Source: Paenimyroides tangerinum (GTDB taxonomy: Bacteria > Bacteroidota > Bacteroidia > Flavobacteriales > Flavobacteriaceae). Taken from it: DNA of 64,000 bases. Below are positions 35,550-45,552 of the stretch, one piece after another. Numbering within the stretch: the first letter of the stretch is position 1; each line of letters opens with the position of its first letter. The translations under genes and the position numbers were made by a program. The stretch covers positions 30,616 to 94,615 of the forward strand of contig NZ_RQVQ01000012.1 in NCBI RefSeq assembly GCF_003865405.1. The letters run 5' to 3'. Below the pieces are notes generated by a model. The model had not been told where the DNA came from, searched no databases, and saw only the letters and a list, made by a program, of their open reading frames with translations.

Positions 35550-36242
35550 TTATTTTTTTCCTAATTGATAATGAACCGTGATATTACTTGTAATTGTAAT
35601 TTCTCCAGGAGCTGCTGTTTGTCCATTTGAGGCATCAGCCGACATCATTTTTGCCTCCATCGTATAAATTCTAGGATTTACAACCTGAGAAAATTCTGAC
35701 AAATAAACAGCTTGTCCAACAGGTTGATTCAAAGCTTTTCCGTAATCTGTTGCTTTATTTTTTGCATTTTCAACGGCTTTTGTACGTGCTTCAGTTTCAT
35801 AAGATGTTGTTTTTGAAGATTTAAATTCAACACCCTGAATGGTATTTGCACCAGCTTCGATTAACCCAAACATTATGGTTTCGTATTTTGATAAATCTTT
35901 CAATTGAACAGTTAAAATTTGAGTAGCTTGAAAATATTCTGTCTTAGTTTCATAATCATATTGACGATTTAAACTGATGTTTTGAGATTGAAAATCTTTA
36001 TTTTCAATTTTGTTTTTCTTTAAAAAAGCTATCATTTTTGAAATGACTTTATCATTTTCAATTTTAACACTTGCAGCATCTTTACCTTTGATTTCTGAAC
36101 CAATTGTTAAAACCGCTTCATCTGGTTTTATTTTTACATTTCCTTCGCCACTAACAACGATTACAGGTTCTTGAATTGTATTTTGAGCTTGAGTTGTAGC
36201 ACTTACAATAATTGCTGTTGCTATAAAAAGTATTTTTTTCAT
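35550..36242 (-). CDS. SIMPL (DUF541) domain protein, exported
   Basis: A 230-residue periplasmic protein with a signal peptide ending TQAQ. The SIMPL domain starts VVSGEGNVKIKPDEAVLTIG and includes the conserved region YQATQILTVQLKDLSKYE (here with F) and AVENAKNKATDYGKALNQPVG. Proteins of this family (YggE, BP26) form oligomers in the periplasm or outer membrane; their biochemical role is not settled. Terminators upstream and downstream suggest a single-gene unit. Confidence 0.9.
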   Translation of the reverse strand: MKKILFIATAIIVSATTQAQNTIQEPVIVVSGEGNVKIKPDEAVLTIGSEIKGKDAASVKIENDKVISKMIAFLKKNKIENKDFQSQNISLNRQYDYETKTEYFQATQILTVQLKDLSKYETIMFGLIEAGANTIQGVEFKSSKTTSYETEARTKAVENAKNKATDYGKALNQPVGQAVYLSEFSQVVNPRIYTMEAKMMSADASNGQTAAPGEITITSNITVHYQLGKK

Positions 36243-36317
36243 TTATTTAGATTTTGTGATGTCATTCAAAACTAGTGCCAAAAAAAAGAAGATAAATAAT
36301 CTAACTTCAGTTTAATA

Positions 36318-36752
36318 TTATTTTTTAGAATATTCAGCTAAAAGTGTTTTACCATCAGATTCGTATAAATATAATTTATTGTTTTTAATTTCAAATTTTT
36401 CAACAGAATGAAAAGGAACATAATAACCGAATTTTCTCATATATTCTTCATCGCAATAACGCATTGTTGCTCTTGTAGGACCAAATTCAATCGTATTACC
36501 TTCCGTTTTATATTCTCCGCCTAAAGCATTACATCCATCACTTGAAGAGAAATTTGCATCGGCAAATGAAATTGAAATCCCGTCAGGTTTTTCTTCATTC
36601 ACAACATAATTTCGGTCTTTTGTTTTAATCAATTGCCAACTTGTGTTTTCTAAATTTATCATTGTTTCAGAAGATTTTCCTTTAAAACACTTACAGCTTA
36701 TTAAAGTAGAGGTTAAAATTAGAAATGTAAAAAGCAGTTTTAAATTTTTCAT
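36318..36752 (-). CDS. META domain lipoprotein (HslJ-like)
   Basis: A 144-residue lipoprotein: signal ending LISC (Cys20). The META domain is seen as ENTSWQLIK, a central DGCNALGGEY and RYCDEEYMRKF near the end. HslJ-like proteins are periplasmic or outer-membrane-attached and linked to heat or antibiotic stress in E. coli; the molecular role is unclear. It is between the SIMPL and porin-like genes, all on the minus strand but separated by terminators. Confidence 0.85.
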   Translation of the reverse strand: MKNLKLLFTFLILTSTLISCKCFKGKSSETMINLENTSWQLIKTKDRNYVVNEEKPDGISISFADANFSSSDGCNALGGEYKTEGNTIEFGPTRATMRYCDEEYMRKFGYYVPFHSVEKFEIKNNKLYLYESDGKTLLAEYSKK

Positions 36753-36776
36753 ATCTTTTATTTTTAGTAAAATTAG

Positions 36777-36804
36777 AAAAAGTCATCTAATAAGACGACT
36801 TTTT
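36777..36804 (-). terminator. Intrinsic terminator
   Basis: Stem AAAAAGTC / GACTTTTT with a small inner pair; T-rich on both sides. It ends the porin-like gene. Confidence 0.7.
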
Positions 36805-36807
36805 AAA

Positions 36808-37320
36808 TTATTTTTTTAAACTAAAACCGTATGCTAAACGAATACCAATTTGGTCTGTTTTGTAATCAGAATAATTCTCATAACGCACACTGATATCAAA
36901 ATATTTATTTGCATAACCAAAACTAGGCGCTAAAATAAGAGAATTATCTAATTGACCATTCACTCCAAAAGCTGCACCAACTTCGCCTTGAGCATAAAAC
37001 TGTGTTCCCCAAAAAGCTTTAAAACCTAATTTTGCAGGAACAAAACCTGAATCTTCGCCCGTCTGAAAAAAATGGGTATAACCAGTTGTCGCAGTAATAG
37101 ATGTTTTTCGTGATAAATCATATTGTAATCGAACATCGGCTCCAAGAGCAGCTTCGTAATCACCATCGGTTGGTAAACCACCACTCAGACCAAATCCTAC
37201 ACGAAATCCTTTTGGATAATAAGGCACTGTTTCTCTTTGGTTATTTTGTGCTTTTATTTCATTTGAACTTAAAAAGGTTGAAACCAAAATGGTTATGCAT
37301 GCTATTTTATATTTTTCCAT
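36808..37320 (-). CDS. Outer-membrane beta-barrel protein, porin-like
   Basis: A 170-residue exported protein; the signal peptide ends IKAQ. The mature chain alternates hydrophobic and polar residues and has amphipathic strands (FRVGFGLSGGLP, ADVRLQYDLSRKTSITATTGYTHF given as a region, FDISVRYENY), ending IGIRLAYGFSLKK, typical of a small eight-strand barrel. The ATG at 37320 gives MEKYKIACI; an earlier in-frame Met exists at 37338. Function unknown. Confidence 0.75.
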   Translation of the reverse strand: MEKYKIACITILVSTFLSSNEIKAQNNQRETVPYYPKGFRVGFGLSGGLPTDGDYEAALGADVRLQYDLSRKTSITATTGYTHFFQTGEDSGFVPAKLGFKAFWGTQFYAQGEVGAAFGVNGQLDNSLILAPSFGYANKYFDISVRYENYSDYKTDQIGIRLAYGFSLKK

Positions 37321-37396
37321 AATCTTAAATTTTATCACATAAATTCAATTTTTGTACCATTGATAAACTTCATCATGCAAACTAAAATATTGTAGT

Positions 37397-37404
37397 TATC
37401 TTTG
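37397..37404 (+). promoter_or_regulatory. -7 promoter element (TATCTTTG)
   Basis: An exact TAnnTTTG match 17 bases upstream of the MATE start. Confidence 0.45.
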
Positions 37405-37421
37405 CAGCTAAATTTTTTTTA

Positions 37422-38807
37422 ATGAATTTAAGTATTTACACCAAAGAATTTGGTTATAATTTCAAATTAGCTTATCCGATTATTCTTGCAATGTTGGGGC
37501 ATACAATTGTTGGAGTAATTGATAATATTATGGTTGGTCAAATCGGCCCCACAGAACTCGCTGCAGCTTCACTTGCAAACAGTTTTGTGTTTATAGGTAT
37601 TTCACTTGGTGTTGGTTTTTCGACTGCCATAACTCCACTAATTGCTTCATCTGATGCAATAAACGATATAAATTCTGGTCGAAAAGTTTTTATGAATGGG
37701 TTACTTTTATGTACCGTATTGGGCTTTGCTCTTTTTGGAATTCTATATTTTATGAAACCACTTTTAGATTATATGAAGCAACCTGAAGAAGTAACCCTAA
37801 TGGCAAAACCTTTCTTAGATGTTGTTGCATTATCATTAATTCCGTTGGTTATTTTTCAAGCGTATAAACAATTTGCAGATGGGAAATCACAAACCAAATA
37901 TTCAATGTACGCTACGATAATTGCTAATGTTGTAAATGTGGTTTTAAATTATTTATTGATTTATGGTGTGTGGATTTTCCCCGAATTGGGAATGATGGGG
38001 GCAGCTTATGGGACTTTATTTTCTCGTATTGCCATGTTGATTTATATGTATTTTGCTTTAAGCGGAAATACAAATTTTAAACCTTTTTTATCTAAAATTT
38101 CTTTCAAAGAAATTGACAAAACGATTTGTAATAAAATAACTAAAATTGGTGGTCCTTCATCAATGCAATCTTTGTTTGAAGTTGGATTATTCACTGGTGC
38201 AGTTTGGCTTTCTGGAATGATTGGAACATCCGCTCAAGCAGCAAATCAAATTGCATTAAGTATGGCTTCAATGACTTTTATGTTTGCTTCTGGTTTGGGA
38301 GTCGCCGCGATGATTCGCGTTGGAAATCAAAAAGGGTTTCAAGATTACGTAAAACTTCGTGTCGTTGCTCTATCTATTATATTAATAACCATTTTACTTT
38401 ACACCTTTTTTGCTTTGTTTTTTGTAATTTTTCATAGCTATATTCCTTTATTCTTCTTAGATGCAGAGGATGCTAAAAACGCACTTCTGAATCGCGAAGT
38501 TATTGATATGGCAGGTAAATTATTGATGATTGCAGCTATTTTTCAAATTTCTGATGGTATTCAAGTTACCGTTTTGGGTGCTTTACGCGGATTACAAGAT
38601 GTAAACATTCCAACCATAATAACCTTTATTTCATATTGGTTAATTGGTTTCCCAGTTGCTATTTATTTAGGTTTATATACCGAAATGGGTGCAGAAGGAA
38701 TTTGGTACGGATTATTAGCCGGATTAACTGCAGCAGCTATTTTTTCGTATCTTCGCTTAAATTATATGACAAAAAAATTAATTCATTCACAACAAGCAAA
38801 AGCTTAA
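37422..38807 (+). CDS. MATE family multidrug efflux transporter (NorM type)
   Basis: A 461-residue inner-membrane protein with about twelve transmembrane helices in two similar halves. The N-terminal MATE signature is AYPIILAMLGHTIVGVIDNI (first helix), with MVGQIGPTELAAASLANS after it, and the second half begins GGPSSMQSLFEVGLF. NorM-type pumps export cationic drugs and dyes in exchange for Na+ or H+. The small acidic protein gene follows after 11 bases. Confidence 0.94.
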   Translation: MNLSIYTKEFGYNFKLAYPIILAMLGHTIVGVIDNIMVGQIGPTELAAASLANSFVFIGISLGVGFSTAITPLIASSDAINDINSGRKVFMNGLLLCTVLGFALFGILYFMKPLLDYMKQPEEVTLMAKPFLDVVALSLIPLVIFQAYKQFADGKSQTKYSMYATIIANVVNVVLNYLLIYGVWIFPELGMMGAAYGTLFSRIAMLIYMYFALSGNTNFKPFLSKISFKEIDKTICNKITKIGGPSSMQSLFEVGLFTGAVWLSGMIGTSAQAANQIALSMASMTFMFASGLGVAAMIRVGNQKGFQDYVKLRVVALSIILITILLYTFFALFFVIFHSYIPLFFLDAEDAKNALLNREVIDMAGKLLMIAAIFQISDGIQVTVLGALRGLQDVNIPTIITFISYWLIGFPVAIYLGLYTEMGAEGIWYGLLAGLTAAAIFSYLRLNYMTKKLIHSQQAKA

Positions 38808-38818
38808 TATTTTATTAT

Positions 38819-39049
38819 ATGGAATTACCAAAGTTCGTTTTAGCAGATAACACAGATTTCCCAGATGATATTTTTATCATCCATTTAGATTTTCCACGTT
38901 TTTTAGTTAATTTGGAAAACGACGAAGTTGAATTTTTAGAAGATATTGAAGCTAATGAAGAAGATGAAGTTTCTGAAGAAATGGAAATACTTATCAAATT
39001 AGCAGGTGAATTCTATGACAGAGAAATGGAACGCTACGCTGAAGAGTAA
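38819..39049 (+). CDS. Small acidic protein, 76 residues
   Basis: A 76-residue, very acidic cytoplasmic protein (MELPKFVLADNTDFPDDIFI, with an EDIEANEEDEVSEEMEI stretch). The longer open frame that begins at 38636 is inside the MATE gene and is spurious before this ATG. It lies 11 bases after the MATE stop, so co-transcription is likely. Similar small acidic proteins are common in flavobacteria; function unknown. Confidence 0.78.
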   Translation: MELPKFVLADNTDFPDDIFIIHLDFPRFLVNLENDEVEFLEDIEANEEDEVSEEMEILIKLAGEFYDREMERYAEE

Positions 39050-39159
39050 TTTTCAAATTTGTTTTTTTTTAAATTAGAATTAGATGATTGAAGAAAAAGT
39101 TTCTAATAATTTATACTTTTTTTAAGAATTTCGATAAGTCATAAATTCAATTTAAATAG

Positions 39160-39167
39160 TATATTTG
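39160..39167 (+). promoter_or_regulatory. -7 promoter element (TATATTTG)
   Basis: An exact TAnnTTTG match 22 bases upstream of the DUF4834 start. Confidence 0.5.
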
Positions 39168-39189
39168 ATTTAAATATAAAATTTATCAC

Positions 39190-39459
39190 ATGGCATTTTT
39201 GAAAACACTTATCATTATCGTTGCGATATGGTATTTCTTTAAATTCGCATTTCGATTTTTTGGACCTATTTTAATCAAAAAAGCAATTAATAAGGCCGGA
39301 GAAAGCTTTCAACAGAGAGCTCAAGATTATTACAATCAAAATACACAAGAAGAAGATACATATTCAAATAGAGAAAATCAAAGTAAAAAATTTGACAACG
39401 GTATTCCTCGAGAAAAAAAGAAAGTTGGTGAATATATTGAATTTGAAGAGATTAAATAA
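39190..39459 (+). CDS. DUF4834 family small membrane protein
   Basis: An 89-residue protein with one N-terminal transmembrane helix (about 4-30), then a basic/polar tail with an Asn/Gln-rich linker and the ending VGEYIEFEEI. This matches DUF4834, a flavobacterial family often found next to the YfhO gene as here. Function unknown. It has its own promoter element and terminator. Confidence 0.82.
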   Translation: MAFLKTLIIIVAIWYFFKFAFRFFGPILIKKAINKAGESFQQRAQDYYNQNTQEEDTYSNRENQSKKFDNGIPREKKKVGEYIEFEEIK

Positions 39460-39482
39460 AACAATGATTACAATAAAATTTT

Positions 39483-39511
39483 AAAGTCTTACATTTTTTG
39501 TAAGGCTTTTT
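39483..39511 (+). terminator. Intrinsic terminator
   Basis: Stem AAAGTCTTACA / TGTAAGGCTTT (one wobble) with a T-run, after the DUF4834 gene. Confidence 0.75.
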
Positions 39512-39580
39512 TTATGTCGCAATTTTATAAATCTTCCGCAATTATTGCTATTTTAGCATACATTTTTTAAAAACTAGTTA

Positions 39581-42025
39581 ATGAAAAATTTAAAGAACTA
39601 TATTCCGCATATTCTTGCGATATTCGGGTTTATATTTATTGCTTTAGCTTATTTTTCTCCTGTACTTTCAGGAAAAGAAATCTTTCAATCTGATATTGTT
39701 CAATATACTGGAATGTCTAAAGAACAAGTTGATTTTAGAGAAACCTATAAAGAAGAATCTTATTGGAATAACAGTGCGTTTGGTGGAATGCCAACCTATC
39801 AATTGGGAGCAAAATATCCACATAATTACATCAAGCAATTAGATAGTTTTATTCGTTTTCTACCGCGACCAGCAGATTATCTTTTCATTTATTTCATTGG
39901 TTTTTATATTTTATTATCATGCTTTAGAATCAAACCATTACAAGCTTTTATTGGAGCTTTAGCTTTTGGTTTTTCTACATATTTAATTGTTATTATCGGT
40001 GCTGGACATAATGCAAAAGCACATGCGATTGCTTATATGCCGATGGTTTTAGCCGGAGTTTTCTTAGTTTTTAGAAAGAAATATTTAGCAGGTTTTATAC
40101 TTACTACAATTGCTGCAGCTCTCGAAATTAGCACCAATCACTTCCAGATGACGTATTATCTTTTGTTTTTATTAGCTATTGTAGCTATTTATTATACAGT
40201 CGTTTACATCAAACAGAAAGATTTTAAATCATTAGCTCAAATTTTAGGAATTTTTATTGTTTCTGGGATTTTAACAGTTGGAGCTAATGCAACAAATTTA
40301 TTAGCAACTGCTGAATATGCAGAAGTAAGTACAAGAAGCAAAAGCGAATTGACTTTCAATCCTGACGGAACAGCGAAAGATAGAGATAATGCTATGTCTC
40401 ACGAATATATCACTGAGTACAGTTACGGCGTTTTTGAAACATTTAATTTGTTTGTTCCAAGATTATTAGGTGGTGGAAATGCAGAAGATGTTGGAGTAAA
40501 CTCAAATATTGGTGAATTTATTACTTCATTAGGTGCGCCACAATCTGATGTGGAAGGTTTCACTAAGCAAGCTCCGACTTATTGGGGAGACCAACCAATT
40601 GTTGCGGCACCTGCTTATATTGGAGCAGTTGTTATTTTCTTGTTTATTTTAGCTCTTTTTGCAGAAAAACGTAAGTTCAAATATATATTTGTAGCTGGTG
40701 CAGTCATTTCAATTTTATTATCGTGGGGAAAAAATTTCCCTTTAACTGATTTTATGATTGATTATTTTCCGATGTACAACAAATTCAGAGCAATCACTTC
40801 AATTCAAGTAATTGCCGAATTATGTATTCCAGCTTTAGCGATTATTGGATTAGCTAGTTTTTTCAAATCTTCAAAAGAAGAACAATTAGATAGTCTAAAA
40901 AAATCAGGAATTACTTCTGGAGCAATCATCATTTTCTTATTTGCTTGTAAATTATTCTTAGATTTCAAAGGAGGTAAAGACGGTTATTTTGTACAAGCTT
41001 ACGGCGAAATCGGACCAAGTTTTGTTAAAGCCTTAATTGAAGACAGACAATCTTTGTACGTTTCTGATTTGATTCGTACCTTATTTTTAATCTTGATTGC
41101 TGTTGCTGTTTTATATTTCTTTATTAAAGAAAAATTATCTGAGCAATTGACTTTGATTATTATCGGTGCTGTTATGATTATTGATTTGGTCATGATTGAT
41201 TGGAATTACGTTAACAAATCTAATTTCGTAGCGGCTTCTCAAGTTAAAAATCCATTTCCAAAGACAATTGTTGATGAAAATATCCAAAAGGATAAATCTA
41301 ATTTTAGAGTTTTTGATATGCAAAGTCCGTTTAACAGCGGAAGAACATCTTTCTTTCATCAAGCTTTAGGCGGATATCATGCAGCTAAACCTAAGAAGAT
41401 TCAGGAATTATATGATTATCAGATTACAAAACAGAATTATGAGATTTTGAATATGTTTAATGTGAAATACATTATTTCACAAGATGAAAATCAAAGTCCA
41501 ATTTCATTACAGAATCCTGATGCTAACGGAAATGCTTGGTTTGTTTCTGAAGTTAAAACGCTTCCAACTGCAGATGAAATAATGATTGAATTATCTAAAG
41601 TAAATACCAAAAAAGTTGCTTTAGTTCAGCAAGGAAAAACGACAGAAACTTTTAAAACGAATTATGTAGTTGATAGTTTAGCTACTATTAAATTAGTTAA
41701 TTCACGTTCAAATTACTTAAAATACGAAAGTAATAATACAAACGAAGGAGTAGCCGTTTTCTCAGAAATGTATTATCCTAAAGGTTGGAAAATTACAGTT
41801 GATGGTAATGAAACTCAAATGTTTGAAGTTGATTATGTGTTAAGAGCTTTGAAATTAGCGCCAGGAAAACATACCATAGAATTCAAATTTGAACCTGAAG
41901 TGGTTTCTAAAGGAAGTACAATTGCATTAATTTCGAGTATTATTATGTTTTTATTAATTATTGGAGGAATTATATTCAGTTTGAGAAAACGAAACGATAT
42001 CAATGAAATTAAAGAATTAAAATAG
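39581..42025 (+). CDS. YfhO family membrane protein
   Basis: An 814-residue polytopic inner-membrane protein with about twelve hydrophobic segments and an extracytoplasmic C-terminal domain before a last helix (about 785-805). YfhO-like proteins have a GT-C glycosyltransferase-like layout; in Gram-positives YfhO glycosylates teichoic acids. The flavobacterial role is not known to me. The acidic motif near the N-terminus (SDIVQYTGMSKEQ) and the SFGGMP-type loop (NNSAFGGMPTYQLG) are the usual conserved positions. Confidence 0.88.
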   Translation: MKNLKNYIPHILAIFGFIFIALAYFSPVLSGKEIFQSDIVQYTGMSKEQVDFRETYKEESYWNNSAFGGMPTYQLGAKYPHNYIKQLDSFIRFLPRPADYLFIYFIGFYILLSCFRIKPLQAFIGALAFGFSTYLIVIIGAGHNAKAHAIAYMPMVLAGVFLVFRKKYLAGFILTTIAAALEISTNHFQMTYYLLFLLAIVAIYYTVVYIKQKDFKSLAQILGIFIVSGILTVGANATNLLATAEYAEVSTRSKSELTFNPDGTAKDRDNAMSHEYITEYSYGVFETFNLFVPRLLGGGNAEDVGVNSNIGEFITSLGAPQSDVEGFTKQAPTYWGDQPIVAAPAYIGAVVIFLFILALFAEKRKFKYIFVAGAVISILLSWGKNFPLTDFMIDYFPMYNKFRAITSIQVIAELCIPALAIIGLASFFKSSKEEQLDSLKKSGITSGAIIIFLFACKLFLDFKGGKDGYFVQAYGEIGPSFVKALIEDRQSLYVSDLIRTLFLILIAVAVLYFFIKEKLSEQLTLIIIGAVMIIDLVMIDWNYVNKSNFVAASQVKNPFPKTIVDENIQKDKSNFRVFDMQSPFNSGRTSFFHQALGGYHAAKPKKIQELYDYQITKQNYEILNMFNVKYIISQDENQSPISLQNPDANGNAWFVSEVKTLPTADEIMIELSKVNTKKVALVQQGKTTETFKTNYVVDSLATIKLVNSRSNYLKYESNNTNEGVAVFSEMYYPKGWKITVDGNETQMFEVDYVLRALKLAPGKHTIEFKFEPEVVSKGSTIALISSIIMFLLIIGGIIFSLRKRNDINEIKELK

Positions 42026-42039
42026 TTTTTTAAAAAATT

Positions 42040-42067
42040 AGCCCGAAACATTTGTTTTGGGCTTTTT
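42040..42067 (+). terminator. Intrinsic terminator
   Basis: Stem AGCCCGAAAC / GTTTTGGGCT (one mismatch) with a T-run, after the YfhO gene. Confidence 0.8.
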
Positions 42068-42141
42068 CTTTATAGAAACTCTAACTTTAAAATTTGCGCA
42101 ATTTAAATAGGATATTTACCTTAGCCCAAAATCGTATTAAA

Positions 42142-44310
42142 ATGAAAAAAATAACACTTTTTGCATTTATTATTGCAAGTCAATTTACTTTTGCACAACG
42201 TAATTTAACTATAGAAGAAGCAACTTCTGGAAGTTACACCACTTTTGCTCCTGAAAACATGGTTGCACCGCAATGGAAAGATGCAAAAAATCTTACATAT
42301 TTAGATAAAACGTATCAAAATTTAATGAGTAGAAATGCTTCAAATAATTGGAGTGAATCGATTCTTATTTCGAAATCGGATTTGATTGACGCTCTGAACG
42401 GTTCAATTAAAGATGAGCAATTCAAACTTAGAATTTTTCCGTATGATTATCAATGGAAAGATTCAAATACCTTGGTTTTTAATGCTTCAGGAGCTGAATC
42501 TAATTATGTGATTACTTACGATATTCCTTCTAAAAAAGTAGTTTCTTATTTTAAAATGGATGGAAGTGGATTAAATCAAGTAGTTTCTGAAAAAGGTGAT
42601 GTTATGGCTTGGTTGAAAGACAACAATATTTATATCACTGATGTAACCGGAAAAGTAACTCAGATAACAAATGATGCTGCTGGTTTTTTAAACGGAAGTG
42701 ATTATACACACCGCCAAGAATTTGGAATTGACCGTGGAATGTGGTGGAATCCAACTGCAAATCAATTGGCTTTTTATAAGAAAAACGAAACCATGGTTAC
42801 AGATTATCCATTGGTTCAATTTGATACACGAATTGCTGAAGTAAAAAACACGAAGTACCCAATGGCAGGTATGAAAAGTGAAGAGGTTACTTTGAATGTT
42901 TATGATGTAAATACAGGTAAAACAATTACTATTCAAACAGGTGAACCAAAAGAGCAATATTTAACTCAAATCACTTGGGATCCGTCTGGGAAATATATCT
43001 ATATCGGGGTTTTAAATCGTGATCAAAATCATTTAAAACTGAATAAATATGATGCTTCTAACGGTAAATTTGTTTCAACTTTATTTGAAGAAAAATCTAC
43101 AAAATGGGTTGAACCACAAAATCCGTTAACATTTCTTCCAAACGGAAAACAATTTTTATATCAATCTCAAAAAGACGGTTATAACCAATTGTATTTATAT
43201 GATACGAATGGAAAATTAATCAAAAAATTAGGTTACAATAATGTAGTTGTAAAAGATTTGTTAGATTTTGATACCAAAGGAAATTCAGTTTCTTATATCG
43301 GAGTTACTAATAATGGTTTGGATCGTCAATTATTTACTGTTGATTTAAAATCGGGTAAAACAACTCAAGTAACAACGGGTTCTGGTTTTCATAATGCGAA
43401 ATTTAACGATGATAAAACATTTTTTTATGATCAATTCTCAAATATAGAAACTCCAAATAAGATTGCTATTGTAGATTCAAAATCTAAAAAAGAAACGACT
43501 TTAGTTGACTCAAAAAATCCATATCAAGGAGTTGCAGAACTTCCAACAATGGAAATGGTTAAAATAAAAGCAGCAGATGGAAAAACAGATTTGAATGGTC
43601 GAATTATTTATCCAGCTAATTTCGATCCGAATAAAAAATACCCAGTAATGGTTTATGTTTACGGTGGTCCACACGCACAATTGGTTCAAAATAAATGGTT
43701 AGGTGGAGCTTCGTTATTTGATTATTATATGGCGCAACAAGGTTTTGTTGTGTTTACTTTAGATAACAGAGGTAGTGATGCAAGAGATCGTGATTTCGTA
43801 CAAGTTATTCACCGTAATTTAGGTCAGAATGAAATGGCAGATCAGATGAAAGGAGTTGAGTTTTTAAAGTCTAAATCGTTTGTCGATGCTGATAAAATTG
43901 GTGTTTATGGTTGGTCTTACGGTGGATTTATGACAACTTCATTGATGTTGAATTATCCAGAAACATTTAAAGTTGGTGTTGCTGGTGGTCCAGTAATCGA
44001 TTGGAAATGGTATGAAATAATGTATGGAGAACGCTATATGGATACGCCTCAAGACAATCCAGAAGGTTATGCGTTGACAAATACTTTGAACAAGGTTAAT
44101 AATCTTGAAGGACGATTGTTAATGATTCATGGAGCGCAAGATCCTGTTGTGGTGCAACAACACAGTATGGAATTTATCGAAGCTTGTATTAAGGCTGGTA
44201 AACAAGTAGATTATTTCTTATATCCGACACATGAGCACAATGTTTCAGGTAAAGACAGAATTCATTTAAATGCTAAAATTGCAGATTATTTTAAATTGCA
44301 TTTACAATAA
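42142..44310 (+). CDS. S9 family dipeptidyl peptidase IV-like protease
   Basis: A 722-residue exported serine peptidase. The signal peptide ends FTFAQ. An N-terminal beta-propeller (DPPIV_N) covers about residues 80-450. The C-terminal alpha/beta hydrolase domain has the nucleophile in GWSYGGFM, the Asp in GAQDPVV and the His in PTHEHNVSG. It removes dipeptides, usually X-Pro, from peptide N-termini in the periplasm, feeding on protein breakdown products. I chose the ATG at 42142 because it starts a normal signal peptide; the open frame extends 16 residues upstream without one. Confidence 0.93.
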   Translation: MKKITLFAFIIASQFTFAQRNLTIEEATSGSYTTFAPENMVAPQWKDAKNLTYLDKTYQNLMSRNASNNWSESILISKSDLIDALNGSIKDEQFKLRIFPYDYQWKDSNTLVFNASGAESNYVITYDIPSKKVVSYFKMDGSGLNQVVSEKGDVMAWLKDNNIYITDVTGKVTQITNDAAGFLNGSDYTHRQEFGIDRGMWWNPTANQLAFYKKNETMVTDYPLVQFDTRIAEVKNTKYPMAGMKSEEVTLNVYDVNTGKTITIQTGEPKEQYLTQITWDPSGKYIYIGVLNRDQNHLKLNKYDASNGKFVSTLFEEKSTKWVEPQNPLTFLPNGKQFLYQSQKDGYNQLYLYDTNGKLIKKLGYNNVVVKDLLDFDTKGNSVSYIGVTNNGLDRQLFTVDLKSGKTTQVTTGSGFHNAKFNDDKTFFYDQFSNIETPNKIAIVDSKSKKETTLVDSKNPYQGVAELPTMEMVKIKAADGKTDLNGRIIYPANFDPNKKYPVMVYVYGGPHAQLVQNKWLGGASLFDYYMAQQGFVVFTLDNRGSDARDRDFVQVIHRNLGQNEMADQMKGVEFLKSKSFVDADKIGVYGWSYGGFMTTSLMLNYPETFKVGVAGGPVIDWKWYEIMYGERYMDTPQDNPEGYALTNTLNKVNNLEGRLLMIHGAQDPVVVQQHSMEFIEACIKAGKQVDYFLYPTHEHNVSGKDRIHLNAKIADYFKLHLQ

Positions 44311-44316
44311 TATTTA

Positions 44317-44360
44317 AAACAAAAAAGGAAATTTCAATGGCGAAATTTCCTTTTTTGTTT
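44317..44360 (+). terminator. Intrinsic terminator
   Basis: Arms at 44317-44335 and 44342-44360, fully complementary, core GGAAATTTC / GAAATTTCC, with a T-run. A closely similar hairpin occurs at 45553-45587. Confidence 0.85.
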
Positions 44361-44456
44361 GTTAAGTATTTTGAATACTAAATGTAATTAGATGTTTGTT
44401 TTGTTGATGTTAAAAGAAATTTTATTATTTTTAGAATAATTCTTTTTAAGAAATTT

Positions 44457-45511
44457 ATGTATAAAATATTCTTACTGTTTTTAGCTTCATTTTTCTTTTT
44501 TTTTGTAAAAAAGAAAAGTTTAATCAAGATGTTGATGATTTTCAAAGTGAATTAAGACCCTCCTTAAAAAGTCTTTTAGGTGATAATTACTTACCTTCAA
44601 GAGATACTGTTGCAAGAAGTTTCCTTACAAAACACGCAACGATTCAAGATTTAGAAAAATTGATGGATTGTAAATATCCAATGTTACGTATTATTGCTTA
44701 TCAAACAATAGTAGATAGACAGGAATATGAGTATTTTAATCTGCTTTTAAATCATTTATCCGATACTGCTCGTGTTAAATTTTGGTTTGATGAAGATATT
44801 TTAAATAATAGCCAAATTTCGAGTTTAATGATTATGAAAGCAAATGAAGATAATGGATTATCTCCAATTCAAAAGAAACAATTGATTAGAACAGTTTTGT
44901 TGCAACATCCATATTTAGATATTTCTAATTCTATGATTCGTGATATTGAACCTGATGAAGAGTTTTATGAGTTAATAAAAAATCGAGCAATATCTTATAC
45001 TCAAGATTGTAATAAACAGCTTATAAATTCTTTTGCATTAAGTAAATTTAATAAAAAAGAAGATGTAAATTTTCTTAATCAAGTTTTTAGTAAGAAATAT
45101 GAAGAGCGATATTGTTTAATTTGGGTTTTTAAAGGAATTGAACAATTTCCAGATGATAGATTTTATAAAATATTACAAGATTATTATAACGAAAACTATG
45201 AGAATTTAGTTAGTGAAGATTATGTAGATGAGGATATTATTTTGTATTTAACTAGAGCAATTGCTGCATACCAAAATACAGAAGCTTTAAAATTATTACA
45301 AAATATAGAAAAAATGAATTCACAATTTGGAGATTCTAAAGCAAGGATAAAAAATAATAAATTTATTTATAAAGCAATGTTGATTAATTATGATACCATT
45401 TATAAAGATTACTTGAATAAAATGGAATTGCAATTTGATGATTTTTACTCAAAATATACTAGATATTCTGGTAAAGATTTAAGAGAATATAATGATAAAC
45501 CAAAGTGGTAA
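44457..45511 (+). CDS. Hypothetical lipoprotein, frameshifted at a T9 tract
   Basis: From the ATG at 44457 the frame begins MYKIFLLFLASFFFFF, a signal peptide, then runs into an Arg/Lys-rich stop because of the T9 tract at 44496-44504. In the neighbouring frame the sequence continues CKKEKFNQDVDDFQSE, so a tract of ten (or seven) Ts would give FFFFC-KK, a lipobox with the lipid Cys, and one protein of about 350 residues. Without the repair the longest clean frame starts at 44660. The body is helical, without recognised domain. Either a disrupted lipoprotein or a sequencing error. Confidence 0.72.
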
Positions 45512-45552
45512 TATTAGAACTTTAATAAAAAATTCTATTTACTGATATATAT

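Noticed and set aside
38636..38818. Longer N-terminus of the small acidic protein
   Set aside because: This part lies inside the MATE gene in another frame; the ATG at 38819 gives a compact acidic protein.
39513..39569. 18-codon hydrophobic ORF before the YfhO gene
   Set aside because: Too short, begins inside a terminator tail, and has no supporting signal.
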